Shown: positions 22,885 through 33,209 of the stretch, piece by piece
How the letters are laid out: every line of letters begins with the position of its first letter
Position numbering within the stretch: the first letter of the stretch is position 1
Source: Mangifera indica
Taxonomy: Eukaryota > Streptophyta > Magnoliopsida > Sapindales > Anacardiaceae
Reading direction: 5' to 3'
NCBI RefSeq assembly: GCF_011075055.1
Contig: NC_058143.1
Span: 7,207,057-7,271,056 of the forward strand
DNA: 64,000 nucleotides
The notes under the pieces: generated by a model
The model's input: only the letters and a program-made list of their open reading frames with translations
What the model was told of the DNA's origin: nothing
Database searches by the model: none
Position numbers and translations under genes: made by a program

Positions 22885-24974
22885 TGTAACATTCGAATTC
22901 AGGTGTGTCAGTAAACTCCACTTCCAAAATTACCCCTAGAGTTGATTTTATAACTTGTTGTGTAAAGAAATTGTAAAAGAATTATAGAAAATTATTAAAT
23001 GAGCAATATTTTTCAAAGGGGGTAAAATGGTCATTTTATAAAGATTCAAGGGACAAAGTGGGAATTAAAATTGAATGGCACACTTGAAATTATATGGTGG
23101 TGCTAAGGGTTTTTGGTAATTGACTAAGGATAAAATAGTCATTTATGGAAAAGATTAAGGGCAAAATGGTCCAAAAGGCTTATAAAACATATACCCTATT
23201 CATTTTCTTCTCCATTTTAGTCGAGAGCCTTCCATTTTTGCTAAAACTTTCCCTTAATCAAAATTCATCCAAAAACCTAGCTAAACCACATAATTTCCAA
23301 AGCCTCCAGTTATAAAAAATGTAGATCTGTCAATTCTGATCAGTTTTAAGATAAGAAATTTAATTTTTAAGCGATGTGAAATTTAGAGTTTTGATGGATG
23401 ATTATATTTTTGGTTGATTAAGGTTGTCAGAAAGAAGAAAAGAAGGTGAATAAGCTTAAATCATCTATTTAGCAAATAAAAGATAAGAATTTCATACTTT
23501 ACATACTTGAAGTAAATTTGAGTTAGGTTATTTAAATAACCTTTACTTATATAAGTGTGTAAAGTATTAGAATTAAGGTAATTGATGCTTAAAAGGATAA
23601 AGAAATTCATTAGGATTCATGATGTAATTTTTGGCCATAAGGGCAAAAATGTTATTTTATGCGATATAGGTTAATTTTGCTTAATTATGTGCATGATATG
23701 TGAAATAACCCTTATATTAAGCCTACATTGTATATTTTGAAATTAATTCAATGCATGAGATATATATAAATGCATGAGGAAATAATACGATGTTTGATAA
23801 AGAGTAAAAAGAATAAGGAAAAATAATGAATGGGCATATTTCATATTATGGTTATATATACATATATGAGGAATCATAGCATATGCATGATTTAGAAAAA
23901 AATAAAGAAAGAGGAAAAATATTTTCTAAGTCATGCATGCTTTCAGAAAATGGAAAACAAGTATTTTTGGTTTTATAATGACTCATATGATACAAGAAAG
24001 CAGAAAACATACTTAAAATCCTTACACGCGAGCTGTACTGTATGGACAACAAAGAAAATAATCGGTTGTACTGTGTGAACAACAAAGAAAAATATCAGTT
24101 GTACTGTGTGGACAGCCAAAGAAAAATATTAGTTGTACTATGTGGACAGCAAAGAAAAAAATATGTGTGTAAGAGAGAATTATACTTTGTATGGTGACTG
24201 CAAGTACTGTCATATGTAGTCTAGAGCGGTCAATGAGAAAGAGAGAGAAAAAAATTAGTAAATATTTTATAAAAGTCATTTGCATTAGAATTATGCATAC
24301 AAGCCTGTGTGGCTGATAAAGAGTTAAGAAAGATGTACGATAAGAAAATAGAAATGTCATGGCACCCATACATGCATAAATCATAACGAGTGAATCATAT
24401 CTGTATAGTAAGGAAATGAATAAATGTGTGAAAGAAAAGAATTATGATACGTGTTAAATGCGTGTTCTGTGTCAATTATTTTGTTGTAAATAGCTCAGAC
24501 ACGCTGAGTATGAAAAAGATTAGTGCTGGTATAAAATACTTTGAGTATTGAGTATGATTTTCTTACTGAGCCATGGTCACTCACTCTCTTTAATTTAATA
24601 TTTTACAGGTAAAGAGTTACAGCAAAGGTTCCCAGGGAGCACTAGTGAGACATAAGGCTAAGGGAGGAAGGTCCCATAATTTTGTTGATTTAAATGTTAT
24701 GATGTATATATATATATATATGACTAGTTTTGAAAATTGGTTATAAAATTTCTGTAGGTGATAATTTTTATGATGGTTATTATTATGTACTTATTTTATT
24801 TATTAAGATTAAGTGATGAAAATTCAGTCGATTGGTAGGACTGGTTTATGAGAATTATTAATTGGGAGTGTTACAGGGCATAATTAAAAAAGAGAAAATA
24901 TTCCCCGGGCTCTCTTAAATAGGGAAACTCTTGCCGTTTTTCTATAACACACCTATTGGTTAGGAGATGTTACA
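22885..24974 (+). repeat. Element B 3' LTR
   Basis: 2090 bp, highly similar to 15984-18091. Its 33-bp minisatellite (about 24032-24160) has four units against about 4.5 in the 5' LTR. It ends GAGATGTTACA, then the TCTGG target duplication. Confidence 0.95.
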
Positions 24975-25480
24975 TCTGGAATAGGAATAGGGGTTATTTT
25001 GATGCAAGATTCCAAACCAATTGCTTACTTTAGTGAAAAGTTAAGTGAGACAACCTTGAATTATCCCACTTATGACAAGGAACTTTATGCATTAGTAAGA
25101 ACTCTTCAAACATGGCAACATTATTTGTGGCCAAGGGAATTCATCATTCATTTTGATCATGAGAGCTTAAAGTTCTTGAAATCCCAAGGTAAGCTTAATA
25201 AAAGACATGCTAAGTGGCTGGAGTTCATCGAAATGTTTCCTTATGTAATCAAGTACAAACATGGAAAGGAAAACGTTGTTGTCGATGCATTGTCTAGAAG
25301 GTATGCATTACTTACTTCTTTGTAAACTAAGTTACTTGGTTTTGAATTACTTAAGGACTTATATACTAATGATTCTGATTTTGGCCATTTATGGAATGCA
25401 TGTGATAAGTGTGCATTTGGTGATTTTTATAGGCATAAAGGATTTCTGTTTAGGAGAGATAAATTATGTGTGCCTATTTG
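24975..25480 (+). pseudogene. Element A RNase H (resumes after element B)
   Basis: Continues the frame broken at 15983. Open from 24999: [50 protein letters not shown], then [19 protein letters not shown]. The four RNase H acidic positions are represented, the first before the B insertion. It ends at TAA 25323-25325; the start of the integrase zinc region follows in another frame. Confidence 0.88.
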
Positions 25481-25887
25481 TTCTATTCATGAGTTGCTTG
25501 TTAGGGAAACTCATGTGGGTGGGTTGATGGGTCACTTTGGTGTGCAAAAAACTCTAGATATATTGCGTGAGCATTTTTATTGGCTTGATGCATGATGTGC
25601 AATCTTTTTGTGATAAGTGTATTACATGTAAGCAAGCAAAATCTAAGGTCAAACTGCATGACTTGTACATCTTTTTACTCGTACCTATCTAACCTTGGAC
25701 TGATATTTCTATAGATTGTCTTAGGATTACCGAGGTCTCAAAGTGGTAAGGACAACATTTGTATTTGTTGATAGGTTTAGTAAAATGGCTCATTTTATTG
25801 CATGTTCTAAAACCAATAATGCAACACATATTGTTTATTTGTTCTTTAAGGAAGTGGTTCACTTGCATGGTCTGCTAAGAACCATTG
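25481..25887 (+). pseudogene. Element A integrase, N-terminal part
   Basis: Zinc-binding region: HELLVRETHVGGLMGHFGVQ, then after a frameshift CDKCITCKQAKS. The core begins with [19 protein letters not shown] and [15 protein letters not shown], where a LINE interrupts it at 25888. The core resumes at 26724. Confidence 0.85.
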
Positions 25888-26723
25888 GACCCCTAATTCC
25901 AATGGCATCTTTTCCATCAAATCGGCTTGGGAGGTAATTCGCACTAGGAGAGAAAAGGTGCCTTGGCACAATCTTGTGTGGTTCAAAAGACACTTTCCAA
26001 GACATTCATTCATTGTTTGGCTGAGTATAAGAGGCAAACTTATGACAAAGGATAAATTGCTAAGAATCGACATTGGCACTCACAATATTTGCCCTTTGTG
26101 CAATGTGGAACCGGAAAGCATGGAACACCTTTTCTTTAATTGTAGCTTTAGCTTTCAAATTTGGTATGAAGTTCTTAATCTTTGTCATCAACTAATCCCC
26201 CCTCAGCCATGGTTTTCTTTGATTGTGGACTTGACTAGAAAATGGAAGGAAGACAATTTTAAGAACATTGTGTGTAAGTTAAGTTTCGGTGCTGCCATCT
26301 ACCATATTTGAAAGGTTAGGAATGACATTTGCTTTAGAAGAGGAGGCCTACCGAGGGAGAGAGTAATTATGCTCATAAAAGAATGTGTTAGAGTTCGGGT
26401 GACATGTATGAACAAAGTAAGCAAGACTAGTGGAAATGAATTCATTACAAACAAATGGGGTATCCCTCCTTCGATTTTCATGTAGTCCTTGGGGCAGTTC
26501 ATTTTCTCTTTAGTTGGTAGTCATTAAGTTGATTTGTTGTAGTGGTGATATTTGGAGTTTATATGTATTGCTTTCTTGATTTCTATTGTGCTTGATGTTA
26601 TTGGCAAAACCTAGGGGTTTGTCCTAGGATTGCATGTATTAGGCTTAATCTAGGGATCTTATCCTAGATAAACCATTTGTATATTCTTTCTTTGGTATAA
26701 AATTATTACTTACTAAAAAAAAA
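25888..26723 (+). mobile_element. 5'-truncated LINE (zf-RVT end and poly(A)), nested in A integrase
   Basis: About 836 bp with an A tail, flanked by the direct repeat AAGAACCATTG (25877-25887 and 26724-26734), a LINE-style target duplication. The frame (about 25890-26490) carries the C-terminal zf-RVT region of plant L1-type LINEs: [48 protein letters not shown] (C-x2-C...H...C). It lacks endonuclease and RT. The same family is found at 52892-53548, with an identical 3' end (TGGTATAAAATTATTACTTA then A's). Removing it rejoins the element A integrase (LRTI then VSDRN). Confidence 0.92.
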
Positions 26724-27624
26724 AAGAACCATTGTTAGTGACAGAAACGTTAAGCTTTTAAGTTATTTTTGGTGTACTTTATGGAATAAATTGGGAATTT
26801 AACTCTTATCTTCTACTGTTGCACATCTTCAAACGGATGGACAAACTAAAGTAGTTAATAAGACACTTACTACTTTGTTACGTGCTATCATTCAAAAGAA
26901 CTTAAGGCAATGGGAGAAGTGTTTATCACGTGTTGAATTTGCTTATAATAGATCTATTCATTCTACTACTTCATTTTCACCTTTTGAAGTTGTTTATGAC
27001 TTTAATCCTTTAACTCCTTTGGATATTTTACCTTTGCCTACTAATGAATGTGCTCATATTAATGGTAAGAAAAAGGTAGACCTTGTGAAGGATTTACATG
27101 CCAAGGTTCGTGCTGACATTGAAAGAAAGAATGAGCAAAATGCAATAGAAGCTAATAAGGGGTGTGTGAAGGTTGTCTTTAAACCTGGTGATTGGGTGTG
27201 GGTGCATATAAGGAAGGAATGCTTTCCTCGACAAAGAAAGTCCAAATTGTAGCCTAAAGGAGATGAACCTTTTCAAGTCTTGGAAATGATTAATGACAAT
27301 GCCTACACACTAGATTTGCTAAATACTTATGGTAATGTTAGTACTACGTTTAATGTTGTTGACTTATATTTGTTTGATGTAGGTGATTCGAGGACAAATC
27401 TTTTCGAGGAGAGGGGGAATGATGGAGATCAAAGTGCTGATCAAGTGCAACAAAGCAAGTATTTTCAAGGTCCTTTACAAGGAATCGGTGGTCTAATGAC
27501 TAGAGTAAGGACAAAGAAGATGAAAGAGGCTTTACAAGGCTTAATCATGGAGATGCATGGCAAAGAGGCTGTTCTAGAAGTTTCCAATGCTACACCAAGG
27601 ATAATCACTTATCTTTATGTGTAA
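26724..27624 (+). pseudogene. Element A integrase, C-terminal part running into the 3' LTR
   Basis: Resumes with TIVSDRNVKLLSYFW, then HLQTDGQTKVVNKTL, AFAYNRS-like EFAYNRSIHSTTSFSPFEVV, GDWVWVHIRKECFPRQRKSK, and NDNAYTLDLLNTYGNVSTTF. The last frame (27280-27624) crosses the LTR start at 27420 and continues about 68 codons into it, with a basic MTRVRTKKMKEALQGL segment. Extension of integrase into the 3' LTR is known in CRM-type elements. Confidence 0.82.
27406..27419 (+). other. Element A polypurine tract
   Basis: GAGGAGAGGGGGAA directly before the 3' LTR start TGATGGAG. Confidence 0.75.
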
Positions 27625-28177
27625 GATAATGGACAAGTCTTATAACTTGAAGAATAAAGCTTGGAGTCTATGATATAATTCTAAGCTGTATGACCCAAGC
27701 TAAAGAAAGACTTAAATAAAATGATTAGGTGTTTCGGGTGTTAGATTTTAAGTTAAGGCTAAATATACGTGTAAAAAACTTAACTTTTTGGGTTTATTCG
27801 GGCTTGTAGGCTGACCTATGTCTTGATATATTAGCTAGGGTTTTTTACTTTGACTTTTATGCTTAGGATTATGATGATTACATGCCTATATAAAGGCTAT
27901 AACTATGAAAAATGGAAAATAGACATATTATTAATAATTTTGAGGTATTTTCAGTAAACTTTGCTTTGTTTTCTTGTGTTCTTGGAAAAATATATTACCT
28001 TGACTTTTCAAAAGAGTGATAAACCTTTATGACGTCTTAATATTGGGGTTTTTAAAGACTTAGTTTCCTTAGGGTTTTAATCTGATTGATCCAAGTTGTT
28101 TTCTAGCTTTTCTAGGGTGTGCATAATGGATTGATTTAAGGGTTCTTAGGGCAAATCGTCTAGCGGGTTCTTTATCA
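27420..28177 (+). repeat. Element A 3' LTR
   Basis: 758 bp, starting TGATGGAGATC and ending TTTATCA, followed by the CTTCT target duplication. It pairs with 11412-12151 and contains the conserved TATA box CTATATAAAGG near 27887. Confidence 0.9.
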
Positions 28178-28182
28178 CTTCT

Positions 28183-28724
28183 CTAGTGACTGGAGCCAAC
28201 CAACCTCTACCTTCCTATCTTTTGGATGAGGATAAATTATCGATCGATAATTGGTCAACTAACAATTTGTTGGCAAGGATTTGTGCATTACATAGATAGG
28301 TTGGACGAAGAGTTTAAGCCTCCGTCTGGTCGATTTGTGTGACACATAGATCTTCGTCAATGATTCATTGGTCGACCTTTTGTCGATCGATAATTCATTC
28401 TCGTTCGGGAGATGGAAAGGTAGAGGTTGGCTTGCTTCAGACACCAAAGAAGTGGAAAAGGAAAAATGCAAACTCTATTGGAGAAATAGTCATTTTTTTA
28501 AACTTAGGGTGAGGGAAAAGTAGGGGGGAATTATTAGTTTTTAAAACTTGAGAGAGAAATGTGATGAATTTATAATTTTTTTTAAAAATTTTTATTAAAT
28601 AATAATTTTACCCTTGATAATAATAATGCAATTTAATAGAAAAGTAGATATTTGGATTTTTGATAGTTAACAGATAGAAAGTTGAGTTTGCACCAAGCCT
28701 TGGGTAGGAAATAGTCATTTGGCC
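28183..28724. mobile_element. right part of the split Mutator-like element
   Basis: 28183-28265 (CTAGTGACTGGAGCCAACC onward) is the inner end of the left inverted repeat; 28365-28724 is the whole right repeat. The two form a hairpin around 28265-28365 (ATCGATCGATAATT on both arms). The outer end GTCATTTGGCC at 28724 mirrors 11152. The short minus-strand ORF at 28259-28471 lies within these repeats and is not a gene. Confidence 0.8.
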
Positions 28725-29584
28725 TTCAACTAATTGTCCTTTCTTTAGTTTTATTTAAGGGAAATTAAATTAATTCTCTAAATGATAACATTATTATACC
28801 AAAAAAAACCAACCTTATTAACATAAAGCAAAAATACCTAATAATTGTGAAATGATCAAAATAGCCCCATATATAAATAAAGCCAAAACAAGTTTCCTCA
28901 ACCATTTTTCACGAAGTCATTGTTGACATTTTTCCAAAACTCATTAGGTGACAATGGATCGATGACTCAGCATTTCTTCGACAACATTTGTAGGTTTTCA
29001 GTGATAAATTAACAAAAGAGGTTAGTACATCGTCCCTTGTCATATTTTAATCATTTTGGTGTTAAGATTTTATTGATTGGATGAAAATTTTAGGCCTTTT
29101 TAGTTAGGGTTTTGGGTTTTGAATAATTGATTTTTTAGGTCTATTCTTGCATGTTTTTGATGAATTTCTTGAGGATTTTTATGTTAGAATAGGTGTAGAT
29201 TTGTTTGTTATTGAAATGAGAGTTAGGAAATGCAATTTCGGTTGGAGAATCAACCTTCTGTGTCAACACGTCCACCTCGTGAGAAAAACAACCACCTCAT
29301 GATATCACAAGGTGGATAATGTTATCATGAGGGCTCATAAGAAGGGGAACATTGTGATTTTTTAAATAGTGGAAGACCTTATTTAACTCGTAGGAAGGAA
29401 GAAACTATGATTTTTTAAACAGTAGAATCTCACGTTAACTTGTGGAAGAGGGAAATGTGATTTTTTAAATAGTGTCATCTTGTAAGGGGGGGATTTTGAG
29501 TTTATAAATAATACCAACTCGTGGGGAAAGGGGGGGGGGGGGGGGGGGGAAGGTGACGGAGACATCATCAAAGCACCGAGCCAT
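28725..29584 (+). other. transposon-flank sequence with G run, related to 5266-6178
   Basis: No gene. At 28860-29030 there is an exon-like stretch followed by GAGGTTAGTACATCG, a possible splice donor, and a T-rich intron-like segment. A diverged repeat with the core GATTTTTTAAATAGT recurs at about 29356, 29410, 29460 and 29505. A run of 20 G fills 29530-29549. The same items occur in reverse order and orientation at 5266-5950. Confidence 0.4.
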
Positions 29585-30400
29585 AAGGTTAATCCACTTT
29601 AAATACCAGTAGAACTAATTATGAGGAGCCAAGCCAAGAAGTTGCAACAAGCCTTAAATAGACTCATGGAAGAGCTTTGGTTCAAGTCAAGTATCATGGA
29701 GGCCGATTGGGTCAAGGAAGGCATCAAATGACTAGTTAATTTGATCCAGTTCTCAGTTCAAGAAGAAGTGGAGGAATCAACCATGAGGGATAAAAGCCCA
29801 ATCTAAGAGTAGCATGTCATATTTGGCCATTAAGGAAGCATTCAAGGGAGGGTGTCCAAGCATGACTTGGTTAAGCCTAGAATTATGTTATTATTATTTT
29901 TTGGTAACGGGCTAAGACTTGTCTTATTAAAACCCAAGCTTTTATTTAAATTATGTGTTATGTAATGGGCTATTTAAATTAGTTATTTTTAAAACCTAAA
30001 TGTCATGTTGGTTTTTAATTTAGGTTATTGGGCATTTAATTAGTTAATAGGCTTAGGTAAATTGGGTAGTCTATTGGGTTAAGGTCAAGTTAGACCTTTA
30101 GGGTTTGTAGACACTATTAAAAAAAACAATTTCTTTTGGAGGAATGAACAGTAGCCGTGAACAATAATATATGAACAATGCCGTGAGTTTCTCTTGTTTC
30201 AAGATTTTAACTTCTTGATTCAAAACTATTAAGAACTTATCAAGGTTCGTACGAATTTCATTCATGTTAGGTCAAGGTGGAACTTGTTTTAATCCTGGAC
30301 AAAGATTGATTCTTGATCGGGTTTTGCACAACGTCATTGAAGTTTGCATCAGAGGGACAATTAAAATTTTTCCTATTCTAGCGTATTTCAACATATAGTT
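29585..30400 (+). repeat. LTR-like fragment of another gypsy element
   Basis: At 29620-29690 a frame reads RSQAKKLQQALNRLMEELW, which resembles the basic integrase tail found in the LTR of element A (RVRTKKMKEALQGLIMEM). The rest looks like AT-rich LTR/leader sequence with a late GTTTTGCACAACGTC. I could not find its mate or clear ends. Confidence 0.4.
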
Positions 30401-30995
30401 TTTAAATTTTAAATTTGTTTTTTTAATTATTGCAAAAATGGATAAATTTTACATATTTAGGAGATATGTATATTTCATAATAAGGTTTTTTTATGTGTAA
30501 ATTTCAAATTTCGTGTTCATATTTCTAATATTATTATCAAAATTGTCATGATATAACCTACATATTAACCTAAGTGGTGAAGGGCTAGGGTTTGAGTCTC
30601 TTGAGCTTATTAGTAAACAACAAAAATGGTTTATTAGCAAATAGCCAAGGTTTTAGTCTTACACTTATTAGTTGAAGACTTTAGCATGATGTACCACAAC
30701 AAGGATACCTTTGACTTTTCTAGTCTTTAGTTACAGGTCCAGGTAGCTATGGGCCCCAAGGTTCACCATAAGGGTTCTAAGGGTTAGCAAACAATTGTCG
30801 TGATAACATTTTTTTTAGTTTTATAAAAAGTTTCAAAAAAAAAAAAAGAAAATGTGAGGAGACAATAGGGGAATTGAGATTTCTCAATGTAGAGCGACAC
30901 TTTTAGACGAAGGTGACAACATGCGTACAACAAAAACCAATGTCCATGATCAAATCTACATGAACTAAGGAGTAGTTAAGATTGTTCAAGAGGAT
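30401..30995. other. unassigned AT-rich sequence
   Basis: No gene or clear repeat ends. It may be intron or linker of the transposon whose coding remnant follows at 30996. Confidence 0.3.
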
Positions 30996-31331
30996 GTGTT
31001 TTGGACCTTTTTTACATCTCTAAGCATGAGATTTAATGAAGTGTTGGTACATTCCTTTGTATTAAGACAGGTTTCAAAGGGTGATGTGAGAAACCAATTA
31101 TCGTTCTGTGTTAATGGGGTTGATGTGAGGTTCCATCCATTCAAGTTTGCTTTTATCACTAGCCTTCACTTTAGTCGATTTAGTGACTTTGAGATGTATA
31201 TTCCATTGGGGGCTGGAGATAGGGTTCAGGGCACATATTTTAGGGATATGAAGATCATGAGGTGTATAGCATTGGAGCAAAGTCCAAATAAGCCTTTTGG
31301 AGCATGGTTGTGGAGTTGCACCAATGGCTAA
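30996..31331 (+). pseudogene. DUF1985-like transposon ORF fragment (second copy)
   Basis: A 111-codon open frame with NEVLVHSFVLRQVSKGDVRN, LSFCVNGVDVRFHPFKFAF, and SRFSDFEMYIPLGAGDRVQG. The order of a LVHxLLLRQV-like helix, a short strand and an RFxPFKFA core fits the DUF1985 domain of plant Ulp1-type transposons. It shares VRFHPFKFA..TSLHFSR and TYFRDMK with the minus-strand remnant at 2560-3302. It stops at TAA 31329. Assignment is from motif memory. Confidence 0.5.
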
Positions 31332-31859
31332 TCAACGAGGTAAATGGACTTTATATAGTGACTTTGTTTAAATGTTTTACATATTAATGTAAACATTTAT
31401 AGGACATGTTAAAAGGGGTAAGGGACAAGAAGCCTCTATGGCCTTGCATTCTTGTCTTTATCGAAATTGGAAAACTTGGAGCTGCTCACTTGTCTACCTT
31501 GTTTCCACTATTAAATGCTCATTTGACTTGCTTTTGTGTTCTCCCATGTTAGAAAACAAACTAATAATAAAAGTTTAGCATAATTAAGTACACAATTAAA
31601 CTAATACAGATTTGATTAACCAAACTACTAAAATAGCAGTCCATTGGGCTTGCTTTGGCTTGTATGTCATCTTTGGATCCAAGCAACCATATTCTGATTG
31701 ATTGAATGGTTTGAGTCCATTGGAACTAGTGGGGCCAAATGGTGAGGAGAATGAACGTGGGCTTGGATTTTGTTGATAAAAATGGGAGTGTTAGAGCTTG
31801 CTTGCATTATTTGGGCCAAAAGTTGAATTCTTATCTTCCTTCATGGGTTGAAGATGATT
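31332..31859. other. no gene; probable LTR/tail of the minus-strand gypsy remnant
   Basis: On the minus strand, about 31790-31860, the end of an integrase-like tail reads through a Pro/Asn-rich stretch, and left of it is AT-rich, LTR-like sequence. LTR limits could not be set. Confidence 0.3.
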
Positions 31860-32849
31860 TGCCCTCAAATCTAAAAGTTCTTCATCTTCATGATATGATG
31901 ACAAATCTCCCACATTAAGGTGGTCGAGACTCCCTCTAATTCATCTGGTAATGTCACCTTATATGCATTATCTCCAACTTTTGTAATCACCTCAAATAGT
32001 CTATTAACTCTAAGTGCTAGCTTATTCATCCTCTTGGTGGACAGCAACCTTTCTCTCTTCAAGTGTAACTATACTAAGTCCTTAGGTTAAAAGGTAGATG
32101 ACTTCCTATGCTTGTTGACTTTTTTCTTGTATACCTCATTTGCCTTCTCAATTTGACCTTTAATGCTCTCATGAAATTTCTTCATTGCCTTTATCTTTTC
32201 TTAAGCATCCTTGTGCATTTGCAAGTTAATAGGTAAAGAAGTTAGTTTAATAAGGGTAAGTGGATTAAGCCTATAAACTACCTTAAATAAAAAGTGACTC
32301 GTGGTAGCACTCATAGCTCGGTTGTATGCAAACTATTCTTAAGCCAACTTCAAGTCTTAATCCTTGAGATGCCAATTCACCATGCTCCTCAAGAGTATGC
32401 CTAATGTCATATTTCTTACCTCTATTTGGCTATCAGTTTAGGGGTAATGAGAAGTACTAAATAAGAGCCTTGTCTTTTGCTTGCTCTATAGTATTTTCCA
32501 AAAGTAGCTTAGGAACTTTATGTTATTATCTGATAAAATGGTTCTTGGAACACCATGCAACCTTACAATCTCTTTAAAGAACAAATCCACTACCTTGCTT
32601 GCATAATCCATTTTGTGGCATAGGATGAAATTAGCTATCTTAAAGAATCTATCAATAACCACTACAATTGAGTCATTCCCTATTTCTGTCCTAGGTAAGG
32701 CCACTACAAAATCCATAATAAGGTCTTCCCAAGGTTGCTCTAAGACAGGTAAGGGTGTGTAAGGCCCTAGTTTGAAGTGTGCTTTATTAGCTCTTTGACA
32801 TATGTCATACCATGTAATGATGGCTTGCCCTTCTTGTTTACAACTCTAT
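31860..32849 (-). pseudogene. gypsy integrase remnant F (CRM-like)
   Basis: On the minus strand from right to left: a fragment of the zinc region, then MDFVVALPRTEIGNDSIVVV (32716), DRFFKIANFILCHKMD, FFKEIVRLHGVPRTILSD, then after stops FKVVYRLNPLTL, and KRERLLSTKRMNKLALRV with NAYKVTLPDELEGVSTT (about 31930). The core D and D residues are visible; the E region is frameshifted. There is no RT. The motifs match the integrases of A and L. Confidence 0.8.
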
Positions 32850-33209
32850 TTAGGTGCTTTAGATCAAAAGGGTAAAGTTAAAGGATAAAAGCTTTTGGGA
32901 GGCTAAAGCCATTAGTAACTCCCCTTGGGCGTGGAAAAAGATTTTAAAGTTAAAAGAAGAGGTAAGGAAGGAGATTAGGATTTGGGTTGGCAATGGTACA
33001 ATTGTCCACCTTTGGTTTGATAATTGGTGTAAGGATGACCCCCTTACAGAGAGATATTATGAATAACCTATTTATGATTTGGGTCTATAGAGATATGCCA
33101 AGGCTAGCTCAATTATCAAAGAAAATAGATGGTGTTGGCCTAGCACTAATTCAATGGAGCTTATGAAGATAAAGTAAAATCTTGGTCACTACCATTTAGG
33201 CAATGAAGA
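32850..33209 (+). mobile_element. LINE remnant G, left part (zf-RVT region)
   Basis: The frame reads FWEAKAISNSPWAWKKILKL, WVGNGTIVHLWFDNW and IIKENRWCWPSTNS, the segment before the zf-RVT domain in plant L1-type LINEs. It is cut at 33209 by element C and resumes at 42683 (NED then MTIWLPKPRKGF). A related copy with the same order lies at 44851-46089. Confidence 0.8.

Larger units (their letters stand above)
15984..24974 (+). mobile_element. Element B: Tekay-like chromovirus (Ty3/gypsy), nested in A
   Basis: 8991 bp with LTRs at 15984-18091 and 22885-24974. The LTR ends are inverted, TGTAACATC...GATGTTACA. The flanks carry a perfect 5-bp target duplication TCTGG (15979-15983 and 24975-24979). 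Removing B rejoins the RNase H frame of element A (ECDTSG then [10 protein letters not shown]). Gene order is gag, protease, RT, RNase H, integrase, then a C-terminal chromodomain, which places it in the Tekay/Del group of chromoviruses. All genes are interrupted. By eye the LTRs differ at about 5 of the first 125 bases. Confidence 0.95.
11412..28177 (+). mobile_element. Element A: CRM-like Ty3/gypsy retrotransposon, disrupted
   Basis: The element has LTRs at 11412-12151 and 27420-28177, flanked by a perfect 5-bp target duplication CTTCT (11407-11411 and 28178-28182). The ends were TGAT...ATCA; the 5' copy now reads TAAT...ATTA. Gene order is gag, protease, RT, RNase H, integrase, which defines Ty3/gypsy. 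RT, RNase H and integrase motifs and an integrase tail that runs into the 3' LTR fit the CRM (chromovirus) clade; there is no ordinary chromodomain. Element B (15984-24974) and a LINE (25888-26723) interrupt it. By eye the LTRs differ at about two dozen of the first 205 positions, so this is the oldest of the measured elements in the stack. Confidence 0.9.

Noticed and set aside
11412..28177. Reading the CRM-like element as evidence that the window is centromeric
   Set aside because: One old, disrupted CRM-like copy and no centromeric satellite; the clade also occurs outside centromeres.
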